Source of the DNA: Sulfitobacter sp. LCG007
GTDB lineage: Bacteria > Pseudomonadota > Alphaproteobacteria > Rhodobacterales > Rhodobacteraceae
Assembly (NCBI RefSeq): GCF_040801785.1
Contig: NZ_CP161805.1
Location: 1,984,001 to 2,048,000 of the forward strand
Direction of reading: 5' to 3'
DNA length: 64,000 nucleotides
Of the stretch, positions 26,432 to 34,613 are shown piece by piece; position 1 is the first letter of the stretch; every line of letters starts with the position of its first letter. The notes under the pieces were generated by a model, which saw only the letters and a program-made list of their open reading frames with translations, was not told where the DNA came from and did no database searches. The position numbers were made by a program, and so were the translations under genes.

Positions 26432-27304
26432 TCAGCCGATCTCCTGCAGTCTCTTGAACAGGGACGAGGTATCCCAGCGGCCCCCGCCCATCTTCTGGAC
26501 ATCCTTGTAGAACTGGTCCACCAGCGCCGTGACCGGAAGGCTTGCCCCGTTCTCGTCCGCGGTCGCCAGGCAGATGCCCAGATCCTTGCGCATCCAGTCG
26601 ACGGCGAAACCATGGGTCCAGTGGTCGGCCAGCATGGTTTCGTAGCGGTTCGACATCTGCCAGCTTCCGGCCGCGCCCTGGCTGATGACCTCGATGACAG
26701 CCGCGCCGTCGAGCCCGGCCTTGCCGGCGAAATGAAGAGCCTCGCTCAGCCCCTGGACCAGACCCGCGATGGCGATCTGGTTGCACATCTTGGTCATCTG
26801 CCCCGCACCGCTTTCGCCGATGCGGCGGCAGAGCTTGGCATAGATGTTCATGACCGGCTCGGCCCGGTCATACTGGTCCTGATCGCCTCCGCACATGATC
26901 GACAGTTGGCCGTTCTCGGCCCCCGCCTGCCCGCCCGAGACCGGTGCGTCGACGAAGCTTAGGCCCTTTTCCTTCGCCGCGCCGTAAAGCTCTCGCGTGA
27001 CCGCGGCAGAGACCGTGGTGTGATCGACAAAAAGACTGCCGCTGTCCATGCCCGCCAGTGCGCCAGTTTCACCAAGCACGACCGAGCGCAGATCGTCGTC
27101 GTTGCCGACGCAGGCCATCACCATCTCGGCCCCGGCCGCGGCCTCGGCGGGCGTCCCTGCAAAAGCCCCGCCATGTTCACCCGCCCATTTTTCAGCCTTG
27201 GCCGTCGTGCGGTTGTAGACCGTCACATCGTGGCCAGCCTTCTGCAGGTGTCCCGCCATCGGGTAGCCCATGACGCCCAGTCCGAGAAATGCGAGTTTCG
27301 CCAT
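26432..27304 (-). CDS. NAD(P)-dependent oxidoreductase, 3-hydroxyisobutyrate dehydrogenase family
   Basis: 290-residue beta-hydroxyacid dehydrogenase. The NAD motif LAFLGLGVMGYPMAGHL is at the very start, the signature FVDAPVSGGQAGAENG near residue 115, and the catalytic lysine in GAGQMTKMCNQ near residue 165. It may act on 3-hydroxyisobutyrate, tartronate semialdehyde or a related acid; the sequence does not decide. The ATG at 27304 has AAAGGA upstream. A perfect inverted repeat lies 96 bases before it. Confidence 0.9.
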   Translation of the reverse strand: MAKLAFLGLGVMGYPMAGHLQKAGHDVTVYNRTTAKAEKWAGEHGGAFAGTPAEAAAGAEMVMACVGNDDDLRSVVLGETGALAGMDSGSLFVDHTTVSAAVTRELYGAAKEKGLSFVDAPVSGGQAGAENGQLSIMCGGDQDQYDRAEPVMNIYAKLCRRIGESGAGQMTKMCNQIAIAGLVQGLSEALHFAGKAGLDGAAVIEVISQGAAGSWQMSNRYETMLADHWTHGFAVDWMRKDLGICLATADENGASLPVTALVDQFYKDVQKMGGGRWDTSSLFKRLQEIG

Positions 27305-27399
27305 CTTGCTTCCTTTACTGCTTGCCTGCCGCGACAGGTCGTTTTCCGGCGTCAGCGGGCGGACGCCTGTTCGTTTCATTCATGCCGTACCCTGGGATG

Positions 27400-27425
27400 A
27401 ATTCTGCAAACGAGAATGCAGAATT
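27400..27425. promoter_or_regulatory. perfect inverted repeat, candidate operator
   Basis: The nine-base arms AATTCTGCA and TGCAGAATT flank AACGAGAA, a 26-base palindrome in the 153-base gap upstream of the dehydrogenase gene. Two more TGCAAA words follow within 20 bases. The size and symmetry fit a dimeric repressor site. Which regulator binds is unknown. Confidence 0.5.
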
Positions 27426-27457
27426 TGCAAACCAGTTGCAAAGCCCGGCACGCAGGA

Positions 27458-27655
27458 TCACTTGCGTCGCCGCACGCATTCGTCCCAGAAATCATAGAGC
27501 GCCATGAGGCCGACGCAGATCACGATCACCATGAAGGGCAGCCCGCCCCGGAAGCCGGCAAATCCGCTCGAGATCGATCGCGACAGTTCGCCCACGAAGA
27601 TCAGGAACAGCAAGGTGCCGATCAGCCCGACCAGAAGTTTCACGCCGTAGGACAT
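27458..27655 (-). CDS. small membrane protein of the TRAP/amidase operon
   Basis: 65-residue protein with two hydrophobic segments (VKLLVGLIGTLLFLIFV and LPFMVIVICVGLMALYDFW) separated by a glycine-rich loop, ending in a positively charged tail. The ATG at 27655 has GAGGGA seven bases before it and starts 25 bases after the amidase stop, so it is probably the last gene of the operon. I do not recognise the family. It is likely an inner-membrane accessory protein. Confidence 0.75.
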   Translation of the reverse strand: MSYGVKLLVGLIGTLLFLIFVGELSRSISSGFAGFRGGLPFMVIVICVGLMALYDFWDECVRRRK

Positions 27656-27680
27656 TGTCTTTCCCTCATCTCTCGACAGC

Positions 27681-29012
27681 CTACGCCGCCAATGTCTTCT
27701 GCAGCCAGCGCGCGGTGCGCAGAAGCCGGCCGTCACGCTCTGCCGGGCCGATCAGCTGCACGCCGACCGGCAGGCCGCTTTCGCCCACAAGAAGCGGCAA
27801 TGTCACGCAGGGCAGTCCCGCCAGCGTCCAGACCGTGCAGAAAACCGGATCGCCGGTGCCGCCTCCGAAGGCCGGAGCCTCACCCGCAGCCGATGGCGCG
27901 AGGATCGCATCGAATTCGCGAAAGAACTCGGCAAAGAAATTTTCGGCCGAACGCTTCACCTCGAGCGCATCCTCGTATTCGAGCTGGCTGATCCCCCGGC
28001 CGCTCTCGACGATGGGCTTCAGCGTGTCGCTGATCTGGTCCCAATGTTCGTCGAAGACCCCGCCGAGATGCTGGCAGATCTCGTATTGGTGAATCGTCGC
28101 CCGCACCTCGACGAGCCCTGCAAGGGTGCGCGCCGGGCTCATGCGGGTCACGCGGTCACCGAGCATCCCCAAGATACCCTCAAACCCCTCGTGCGCGGCT
28201 TCCGACAGGCGATCATGGTAGGGCATATCGAACCAGGCAAGGTCGGGCGGCACAGGCACATCTTCTGCCGCACCTTCCGCAAAGGCGGGATGTGGCCGTG
28301 CGTGGCTCAACGGATCGCGCTGGTCGTAGCCCTTGAGCGCATCCGCCAGCAGCGCCACGTCGGTCAGGCTGCGCCCGAAGGTGCCGACCTGGTCCAGCGT
28401 GACAGAGGTCTGCAGCAGGCCGGTGCGCGGTATCACCCCGCTTGTGGGCTTGAATCCGAAGGTGCCGCAGAATGACGCCGGGCGGATGACCGAGCCGTTG
28501 GTCTGCGTCCCCACCGCCAGCGGCACCTGCCAGGCCGCGACCGCCGCAGCCGAGCCGCTGGAAGACCCGCCGGGGGTGCGCTCATGATCGAGCGGGTTGC
28601 GCGTTCCGGCGGCATGGACGAAGGCGAGCTCGGTCGTCACCGTCTTGCCGAGGATGATCGCGCCTTCCTCGCGCAGTCGCTCGACAATGCGCGCGTCCGC
28701 TTCCGGTTGTCGCCCGGCGAAGATGGGTGTGCCGCGCCCTGTCGGCATGTCCCGGGTGTCGATGATGTCCTTCAAGCCGACCGGTATCCCGTGCAGGATC
28801 CCCATGGGCAGCCCCGCCTTGCGGATGCGGTCGCATTCCTCGGCGCGCGCGAGCGCCCCTTCGCCGTCCACATGCGCCCAGGCCCCGATCGTCCCATCGG
28901 TCTCGGCGATCCGCTCGAGGCAGGATCGCACCAGCGCGAGCGAACTCAGCCGGCCCGCCGCCATCTCGGCCAGCGCCTGCGCCGCTGTCAGTCTGAACGG
29001 CGTTCCCTTCAC
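27681..29012 (-). CDS. amidase (amidase signature family)
   Basis: 443-residue hydrolase of amides. The catalytic Lys sits in VGLKDIIDT near residue 75, and the serine-rich motif is GGSSSGSAAAVAA followed by GTQTNGSVIRPASFCG. These are the Ser-cisSer-Lys triad regions. It starts at a GTG that overlaps the TRAP permease stop (GTGA), so it is translationally coupled to the transporter. This suggests that the imported compound is an amide or is cleaved to one. The substrate is unknown. Confidence 0.92.
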   Translation of the reverse strand: MKGTPFRLTAAQALAEMAAGRLSSLALVRSCLERIAETDGTIGAWAHVDGEGALARAEECDRIRKAGLPMGILHGIPVGLKDIIDTRDMPTGRGTPIFAGRQPEADARIVERLREEGAIILGKTVTTELAFVHAAGTRNPLDHERTPGGSSSGSAAAVAAWQVPLAVGTQTNGSVIRPASFCGTFGFKPTSGVIPRTGLLQTSVTLDQVGTFGRSLTDVALLADALKGYDQRDPLSHARPHPAFAEGAAEDVPVPPDLAWFDMPYHDRLSEAAHEGFEGILGMLGDRVTRMSPARTLAGLVEVRATIHQYEICQHLGGVFDEHWDQISDTLKPIVESGRGISQLEYEDALEVKRSAENFFAEFFREFDAILAPSAAGEAPAFGGGTGDPVFCTVWTLAGLPCVTLPLLVGESGLPVGVQLIGPAERDGRLLRTARWLQKTLAA

Positions 29013-30373
29013 GGTATGTAGGTTCCGAACAGATAGTCCGGCAGCCAGAGCGCGATGGCCGGGAACTGGTACATCAGCACCATCGTCAGGATGACGATCC
29101 CGAGATACGGAATGATCCCCTTGAAGATCTCGACCAGCTCGATCTGCTTCTTCAGAACGCCCTTGAGATAATAGGCCGACATGGCCATGGGCGGCGTCAG
29201 GAAGGAGGTCTGCAGGTTCAGCGCCACGAGCATGGCGAAGAAATACGGGTTGACCCCGAAGGTGTCGAGCATCGGCAGGAAGATCGGCACGAAGATGATC
29301 AGGATCTCGGACCACTCGAGAGGCCAGCCCAGCAGGAAGATGATGAGCTGCGCCAAGATCAGGAACTGCCAGGGTTCGAGGTCGAAACCCGTGACCCAGG
29401 CCGCGATCAGGTCATGTCCGCCGAGATAGGAAAACACCGAGGCGAAGGTCCAGGAGCCCACGAACAGCCAGCAGACCATCGCGGTCGCCTTGGCAGTCAG
29501 GAAAACGCTCTCCTTCAGCTTGGTCCAGGTCAGCGAGCGGTAGAAGACGGCCAGCACGATACCGCCCAGTGCGCCCATCGCCGCCGCTTCCGCCGGTGTC
29601 GCGAGACCGCCCAGGATCGAGCCGAGCACCAGCGCGATGAGCACGGTGAGCGGCACGAAACTGACCAGCAGGTTGAGGTAGATCTCGCGCCTGGGCGGCA
29701 CGATCTCCTCGCTGGGTTTGGGTGCAAGGGCCGGGTTCATCATCACCCGCAGCATCACGTAGACGATGTAGAGCCCCGCCAGCAGAAGCCCCGGGAACAT
29801 CGCCGCCGCATAAAGCCTGAGCGGCGAGAGGTCGGCGATGGCGGCATAGACGATCAGCATGATCGAGGGCGGGATGAGGATGCCCAGCGTTCCGCCCGCG
29901 CAAATCACCCCGGAGGCGAAGCTGCGGTTGTAATTGGCGTTGGCCATGGCCGGAAAGGCAAGCAGCCCCATGAGCGTGACGACAGCGCCCACGATGCCGG
30001 ATGCCGTGGAAAACACCGCGCAGGTCAGCAGCGCCGCGATGGCGAGAGAGCCCGGCAGGTTGCGCGCGGCCATGTAGAGCGAGAAGAACAGCTTGTCGAC
30101 GATGTTGGCCCGCTCGACCACATATCCCATGAACAGGAACAGCGGTATCGCCACCAGCGTCGCGTTCTCCATGACCGAATAGGTATTCTGGTTGAGAAGG
30201 TAGAAGATGTTGTTGTTGAAGATGTCCGAGAAGGTCTCGATCGGGGCCTGATGATAGGCGTAATAGCCAAACCCCACCCCCATCGCGAGCAGGGTGAAGG
30301 CGATGGGAAAGCCCAGCAGCACAAGGAAGATGAACAGGCCCAGCATGAACAGGGCAACTTCGGGATTGGTCAT
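29009..30373 (-). CDS. TRAP transporter large permease subunit (DctM)
   Basis: 454-residue inner-membrane protein with about twelve hydrophobic segments. Typical DctM stretches are GFPIAFTLLAMGVGFGY, STASGIVGAVVTLMGLLAFP, GTLGILIPPSIMLIVYA and the late LNLQTSFLTPPMAMSAYYL. It carries out sodium-driven uptake with the DctQ and DctP proteins. It starts 28 bases after the DctQ stop and its own stop overlaps the amidase start. Confidence 0.95.
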   Translation of the reverse strand: MTNPEVALFMLGLFIFLVLLGFPIAFTLLAMGVGFGYYAYHQAPIETFSDIFNNNIFYLLNQNTYSVMENATLVAIPLFLFMGYVVERANIVDKLFFSLYMAARNLPGSLAIAALLTCAVFSTASGIVGAVVTLMGLLAFPAMANANYNRSFASGVICAGGTLGILIPPSIMLIVYAAIADLSPLRLYAAAMFPGLLLAGLYIVYVMLRVMMNPALAPKPSEEIVPPRREIYLNLLVSFVPLTVLIALVLGSILGGLATPAEAAAMGALGGIVLAVFYRSLTWTKLKESVFLTAKATAMVCWLFVGSWTFASVFSYLGGHDLIAAWVTGFDLEPWQFLILAQLIIFLLGWPLEWSEILIIFVPIFLPMLDTFGVNPYFFAMLVALNLQTSFLTPPMAMSAYYLKGVLKKQIELVEIFKGIIPYLGIVILTMVLMYQFPAIALWLPDYLFGTYIP

Positions 30374-30401
30374 TCGGGATGTCCTGTAGGATCTGCCGGG
30401 G

Positions 30402-30974
30402 TCACGGGCGCTTCAGCTCATCGACATGCATCAGCATGTCCTCCGTCTCCTTCACGTCATCGAGCCGGTCGAGCCAGACGCCGCTGCGTATCGCCATCAC
30501 GCAGCGACAAAGCTCGGCGATACCCTGAAGGATCAGCAGCAGGCCCGCGACGGGGATCAGCGACTTGAAGAAATAGATCTGGATGCTGGCGGGGCTGTTG
30601 AAGCTGACTTCCCTGTATCTCCAGCTGTCCGCCGCGATTTCCCAGCCGAACCAGACAAGCGCCAGGATGCCGGGAAAGAAGAACACGAAGTACAGGACGA
30701 AATCGAGCCATGCCTGCACCCGCACGGGGAAGAGCCGGTAGAGCACGTCGGCCCGCACATGGCTGTCCTGCGCCAGCGCATAGGCGCCGCACATCAGGAA
30801 GAGCGCCCCGTACATCTGGATCATCATGTCGAAAGCCCAGACCGTCGGCGCATTCAGCACGTAGCGCACGAAGACCTCGTAGGATACCGACAGGGTCAGG
30901 ATCAGGATGCACCATCCGAAGGCGCGCCCGACCCAGAGGCTCAGCCCCTCGACGGCATGTACGAACTTGACCAC
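30402..30974 (-). CDS. TRAP transporter small permease subunit (DctQ)
   Basis: 190-residue inner-membrane protein with four hydrophobic helices. The DctQ features SYEVFVRYVLNAPTVWAFD and the charged loop SHVRADVLYRLFP are clear. It supports the large subunit. It lies between the binding-protein gene (76-base gap) and the large-subunit gene. Confidence 0.92.
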   Translation of the reverse strand: MVKFVHAVEGLSLWVGRAFGWCILILTLSVSYEVFVRYVLNAPTVWAFDMMIQMYGALFLMCGAYALAQDSHVRADVLYRLFPVRVQAWLDFVLYFVFFFPGILALVWFGWEIAADSWRYREVSFNSPASIQIYFFKSLIPVAGLLLILQGIAELCRCVMAIRSGVWLDRLDDVKETEDMLMHVDELKRP

Positions 30975-31050
30975 TCTATCCCTCCCCCGGACGCAGTTGA
31001 ATTCCGGGGGCCTTCTGCGGACCCCCGGACAATGATCGGAGCCGCGTGGC

Positions 31051-32151
31051 TCAGGACGTCGTGAAGTAGTGGTCGTAGGCCAGCTGGTAGTTCGGCTGGT
31101 TCAGGTTCAGATAGCCCATGACGTCCTTGGCATAGGCCATCTGCGACTCCATCACCCTCTTGAAGAATGGATCTTCGTCGGCAATCCGGGTCGATACGAT
31201 GTCCCAGGCGTCGAGCTGCGCAGCAAGTACCGAATCCGGGGTACGGTAGACGCTGACCCCGTCCTGTTCCTGAAGCTTTATCAGGTCATCCGAGTAGCGC
31301 TTGGTGTTGCCCCAGTAAAAGCCCGAGTTTTCGGCCATGGACGCATTCTTGATGATTGCCTTGTGCTCGTCCGAAAGCGCGTTGAACTTGTCCTTGTTGA
31401 AGGTGATCTCGAAGAATTCCTGGCTCTGGTGGTAGGAGGCCAGCATGTAGGTCTTCGAGACGTCCTGCATCCCGAAGTCGCGGTCTGCGGTCGGATTGTT
31501 GAACTCCGCCGCGTCGATCAGGCCCGACTTCATCGCGGGCTGGATCTCTCCTCCCGGCAGCTGCACCACGGACATGCCCATTTCCAGAAGAACGTCGGCC
31601 GCAAGACCCACGGTCCGGTACTTGAGACCCTTCATCTGGTCGGCGTCCGTGATCTGCTGGTTGAACCAGCCCAGCGGCTGCGCCGGCATCGGAGAGTTGA
31701 AGAACGACACGACATTGAGCCGCAGCTCGGCCATCAGTTCGTCGAACAGCTCCTGTCCGCCGCCCGCGTAGATCCAGCCCAGCACCTCCTGGCTGGACCA
31801 GCCGAAGCAGGGTCCGGTCCCGAACAGCGAGGCGGTCTTGGATTTGCCGTACCAGTAGGCCGTCACGTAATGCGCCGCATCCAGAACGCCGCGATGCACG
31901 GCGTCCTGCATCTGGCTGGTCTTGACGACGCTGTCGACGGACAGCACCTCGATGGTCAGCGAGCCTCCCGACATCTCGTTGACGCGGTTGGCGAACGACT
32001 GGGCATTCTCCAGAAATATCCCGCCACCCCATGCGGCCTGCATCTTGAGGGTCGTTCCGGCATCCTGCGCGACTGCGGGCGCGGCCAGAGCCGCCGCTCC
32101 GGCCACGGCCGATCCGCGCAGAAACTTTCTGCGGTTCAGGTTCTCAGTCAT
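31051..32151 (-). CDS. TRAP transporter substrate-binding protein (DctP)
   Basis: 366-residue periplasmic receptor. It has a twin-arginine signal (NRRKFLRGSAVAGAAAL, cleavage after APAVAQ). The mature protein resembles the 2-oxo-acid/mannitol-like DctP group: WGGGIFLENAQSFANRV at the start, KGLKYRTVGLAADVLLEMG with the conserved ligand-contacting arginine, and AAEFNNPTADRDFG. GGAGG stands right before the ATG at 32151. It is first in the operon with dctQ, dctM, the amidase and the small membrane protein. Ligand unknown, probably an organic acid or amide. Confidence 0.93.
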   Translation of the reverse strand: MTENLNRRKFLRGSAVAGAAALAAPAVAQDAGTTLKMQAAWGGGIFLENAQSFANRVNEMSGGSLTIEVLSVDSVVKTSQMQDAVHRGVLDAAHYVTAYWYGKSKTASLFGTGPCFGWSSQEVLGWIYAGGGQELFDELMAELRLNVVSFFNSPMPAQPLGWFNQQITDADQMKGLKYRTVGLAADVLLEMGMSVVQLPGGEIQPAMKSGLIDAAEFNNPTADRDFGMQDVSKTYMLASYHQSQEFFEITFNKDKFNALSDEHKAIIKNASMAENSGFYWGNTKRYSDDLIKLQEQDGVSVYRTPDSVLAAQLDAWDIVSTRIADEDPFFKRVMESQMAYAKDVMGYLNLNQPNYQLAYDHYFTTS

Positions 32152-32909
32152 GTTTCCTCCCTGGGCAGACGGCGGACCGTCCTTTTTTGTGGCACCTCGC
32201 GGCGCGCCATTCGGAGCTGTTGCAGTTTTCGGCCCGCGCGTCGCATCTCCCGGACATCCTCCAATGATCCGGAAAACGGCAGGCCAGCTGCGCCACTCCA
32301 CCCCCAACGCTATCAAAGAAGCGGGACAGGGCAACGAAATAATGTTGTTCAAAGCCGCCCGCATTCATTTCTTCTGTTTCGCGGGCGTACCTGTGTTCGT
32401 GATCGGTTCATCGAACGGCTACTTCTGCCGGGCGACCTGACGCCTCATCAAATTTCTGAGGAATACCCCTTATATTTCTGTTATTATTCGATATTAGAAT
32501 CTTTTCTTCCAGGTGTTCGTGATGGCGCGGCGGCACTTCGCGCTCCTGCGCGATGACAGAATGGCTTCTGGCAGCCGAGGCGCGAACCGCATCCCGGGAC
32601 ACTCCGCCTGGTTGTGGCAAGGGCGATGTCATGCCGGGTCCGGCGATATTTGCCCTGAAACCTGCCCGTCAGCCATGCCCCTTCCCTTTTCCCGAAACGG
32701 TGTCCCGGCACAACGAATCCGGCTGGAGAAACCATCGTTCGTGCCGCCATTCCGCATGCACCGCAGATCGAAGAAGACCGTCCGTCGGACGCAGCCGTGC
32801 GGGATGTATCCGGCGCAGAAATATGTTCCAGCTCGGCGGACGGGATCGCAATGCCCGCACGTAGGTCCACGGCTTCCGGAAAACCGCCGAGCTGCGGCGG
32901 ATGCGGCTC
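32152..32909. other. long gap without a recognisable gene
   Basis: 758 bases between the TRAP binding-protein gene and the GGDEF gene. The first 250 bases should hold the leftward promoter of the TRAP operon. An AT-rich patch at about 32450-32515 (words such as TTATATTTCTGTTATTATTCG) stands out. Open frames exist on both strands but have no ribosome sites or family resemblance. Nothing else was recognised. Confidence 0.4.
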
Positions 32910-33935
32910 CTAGGGCGCGATTCGACCCGTGGCTAGCGGGTCTGGTCCGACTTCCTTGCGCAGATCCGGCTTGTAGAACGTCACCCGGGCCCGGCCGCGG
33001 CGCTTTGACTCGTAAAGCGCGATATCGGCGTCCTGATGCACCCTGTCGAGATCAAGCCGGTCGTAGATGCGCGATTGCGTGACGCCGATGCTGGCCGAAA
33101 TGCGGCACAACTTTCCCTTGTAGTCGACGGGTTCCTGTACCCTCTCGATGATGCGCTGCCCGATACCGGCGATATCCTCATCGCTCAGCCCCCCCGCCAA
33201 GACGATCAGGAACTCGTCCCCGCCCATCCGCGCTACCGCGTCATGCTCGCGAATCTCCTCGAGCATGATGCCCGCGACCGTCTGCAGGACGGTGTCGCCG
33301 GCGCCATGGCCGAGCGTGTCGTTGACTTCCTTGAAATAGTCCAGATCCACGTTCATCACGGCGAACTCGATCTTCTGGCGAACAAGCCGCTCGAGTATCT
33401 GCCCGATAGCGCGGCGGTTCTTCAGCCCGGTCAGCACATCCGTTACCGCAGCCTTTTCCGCCCTTCGCCGGGCGGCCTGTAGCCGCTGGTTCAATGCGCT
33501 GGTTGCCTTCATCGCCGAGGACTTCGCCTCGATCAGGTAAAGCATTTCAACCGCGAGGTCCGTCGGCGCGAAATCCGCGGCCGTGAGCGAGAAATCCCGG
33601 ACCGCATCGACGATCGACACGCCAAAGGACAGGTTGACCACCAGGGTATCGGGCCGCATTCCTTCGGCGAGAACCCCCTTCAATTCCGTCTGCGAGCCAC
33701 CACGGAGCCTCAGGTGCAGCTTCGTGCCCGGCCATTGCCGCAAGTCAGACAGCGATTCGATGCGGCGGGGGCGTTCGATCGCGAATATCTCGAAGAAGTC
33801 GCGTCCTGTCAGGATGCCATCCGGGCAGAGTTTCTGGAGCGTGGGGCCGACCGATATGACCTGCCCGTCAGCGCCAAGTAGGAGATGCATCGGGCAGAGG
33901 ATGTTCAGAATCGATGCGAGGTCGCGGCCCGTCAC
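32910..33935 (-). CDS. GGDEF-domain diguanylate cyclase linked to H-NOX
   Basis: 341-residue enzyme that would make cyclic di-GMP. The N-terminal half is the H-NOX-associated (PAS-like) type, ending in a coiled segment (SALNQRLQAARRRAEKAAVTD). The catalytic domain has DVLTGLKNRRA, the active-site loop MGGDEF and the inhibitory RxxD site (REHD) five residues before it, so it looks active and product-inhibited. The start overlaps the H-NOX stop (ATGA), a pairing known to link gas sensing to c-di-GMP. Confidence 0.92.
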   Translation of the reverse strand: MTGRDLASILNILCPMHLLLGADGQVISVGPTLQKLCPDGILTGRDFFEIFAIERPRRIESLSDLRQWPGTKLHLRLRGGSQTELKGVLAEGMRPDTLVVNLSFGVSIVDAVRDFSLTAADFAPTDLAVEMLYLIEAKSSAMKATSALNQRLQAARRRAEKAAVTDVLTGLKNRRAIGQILERLVRQKIEFAVMNVDLDYFKEVNDTLGHGAGDTVLQTVAGIMLEEIREHDAVARMGGDEFLIVLAGGLSDEDIAGIGQRIIERVQEPVDYKGKLCRISASIGVTQSRIYDRLDLDRVHQDADIALYESKRRGRARVTFYKPDLRKEVGPDPLATGRIAP

Positions 33936-34519
33936 GCGGTGCCCCCGCCAAGGCTGAAATCGCGGCCGCTTGCGAACCCGCTTTCCAGAAGGCGGATCGA
34001 GATCGTTTCAACCTCGCCTGAACCGCCGGTGTGTTCGAGATAGGCGAGTGCGCCATAATCGTCCGCCAGCGCCCTGAGCGCGCCGGCGATGACGTGACCG
34101 AATCCGCGCAGACTGCTGCGACAGATCAGGCTAAAGCTGTCCTCGCCGTCCTGGCGCAGTTCGATGCTGGGCAATTCGAGGTCGGGCACCGCGAGTCTGG
34201 CCCAATCCGGCATATCGTCCAGCGAGCGCAGGAAGTCAACGAAATCGACGCCCCCGAAGCGCAGAAGCCGGCGCAGTCCGCCGACGTTCGGGTGCGACAC
34301 CAGATAGGTGCCGATATCCTCCATCATCTCGTCATACGGTCGGCCGAGGACTTCGCTGGCGGCGCAGAGAACCTTCGGCGTGAGGCTGTCGTCATAGACC
34401 AGCATCGCCTCGAAATTGGCGAATTGGAGGTCCGCGCGCTGCACGACGGCGGCCCATTGCGCCTGGCCGTAGCTATCCACGACAAAACGCTGAATTCCCT
34501 TGTTGACCAGTCCGTGCAT
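33932..34519 (-). CDS. H-NOX-like (heme NO-binding) protein lacking the proximal histidine
   Basis: 195-residue H-NOX fold protein starting MHGLVNKGIQRFV, with the family's LGRPYDEMMEDIGTYLV and VDFVDFLRSLDD segments. After SLDD, where H-NOX proteins have the heme-ligating histidine, the sequence reads MPDWARL. No histidine occurs between residues 91 and 125. The YxSxR heme-propionate motif reads R134-S-S-L-R138, so only the Ser and Arg remain. It is coupled by ATGA to the diguanylate cyclase gene and probably regulates it. Heme binding by the usual mode is doubtful. Confidence 0.85.
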   Translation of the reverse strand: MHGLVNKGIQRFVVDSYGQAQWAAVVQRADLQFANFEAMLVYDDSLTPKVLCAASEVLGRPYDEMMEDIGTYLVSHPNVGGLRRLLRFGGVDFVDFLRSLDDMPDWARLAVPDLELPSIELRQDGEDSFSLICRSSLRGFGHVIAGALRALADDYGALAYLEHTGGSGEVETISIRLLESGFASGRDFSLGGGTA

Positions 34520-34613
34520 TGCCTTCCCGCTCGCAATTCCTGCGGGAAGATGCCGGTTTTCCGTTAAGATAGGGCTGATATCTCGAAGTTTAGCGAATTT
34601 GGCCGGAGGCGCG

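Noticed and set aside
32484..33082. Open frames on both strands in the 32.2-32.9 kb gap
   Set aside because: No ribosome site, no known motif, and a composition typical of shadow frames. Part overlaps the end of the GGDEF gene.
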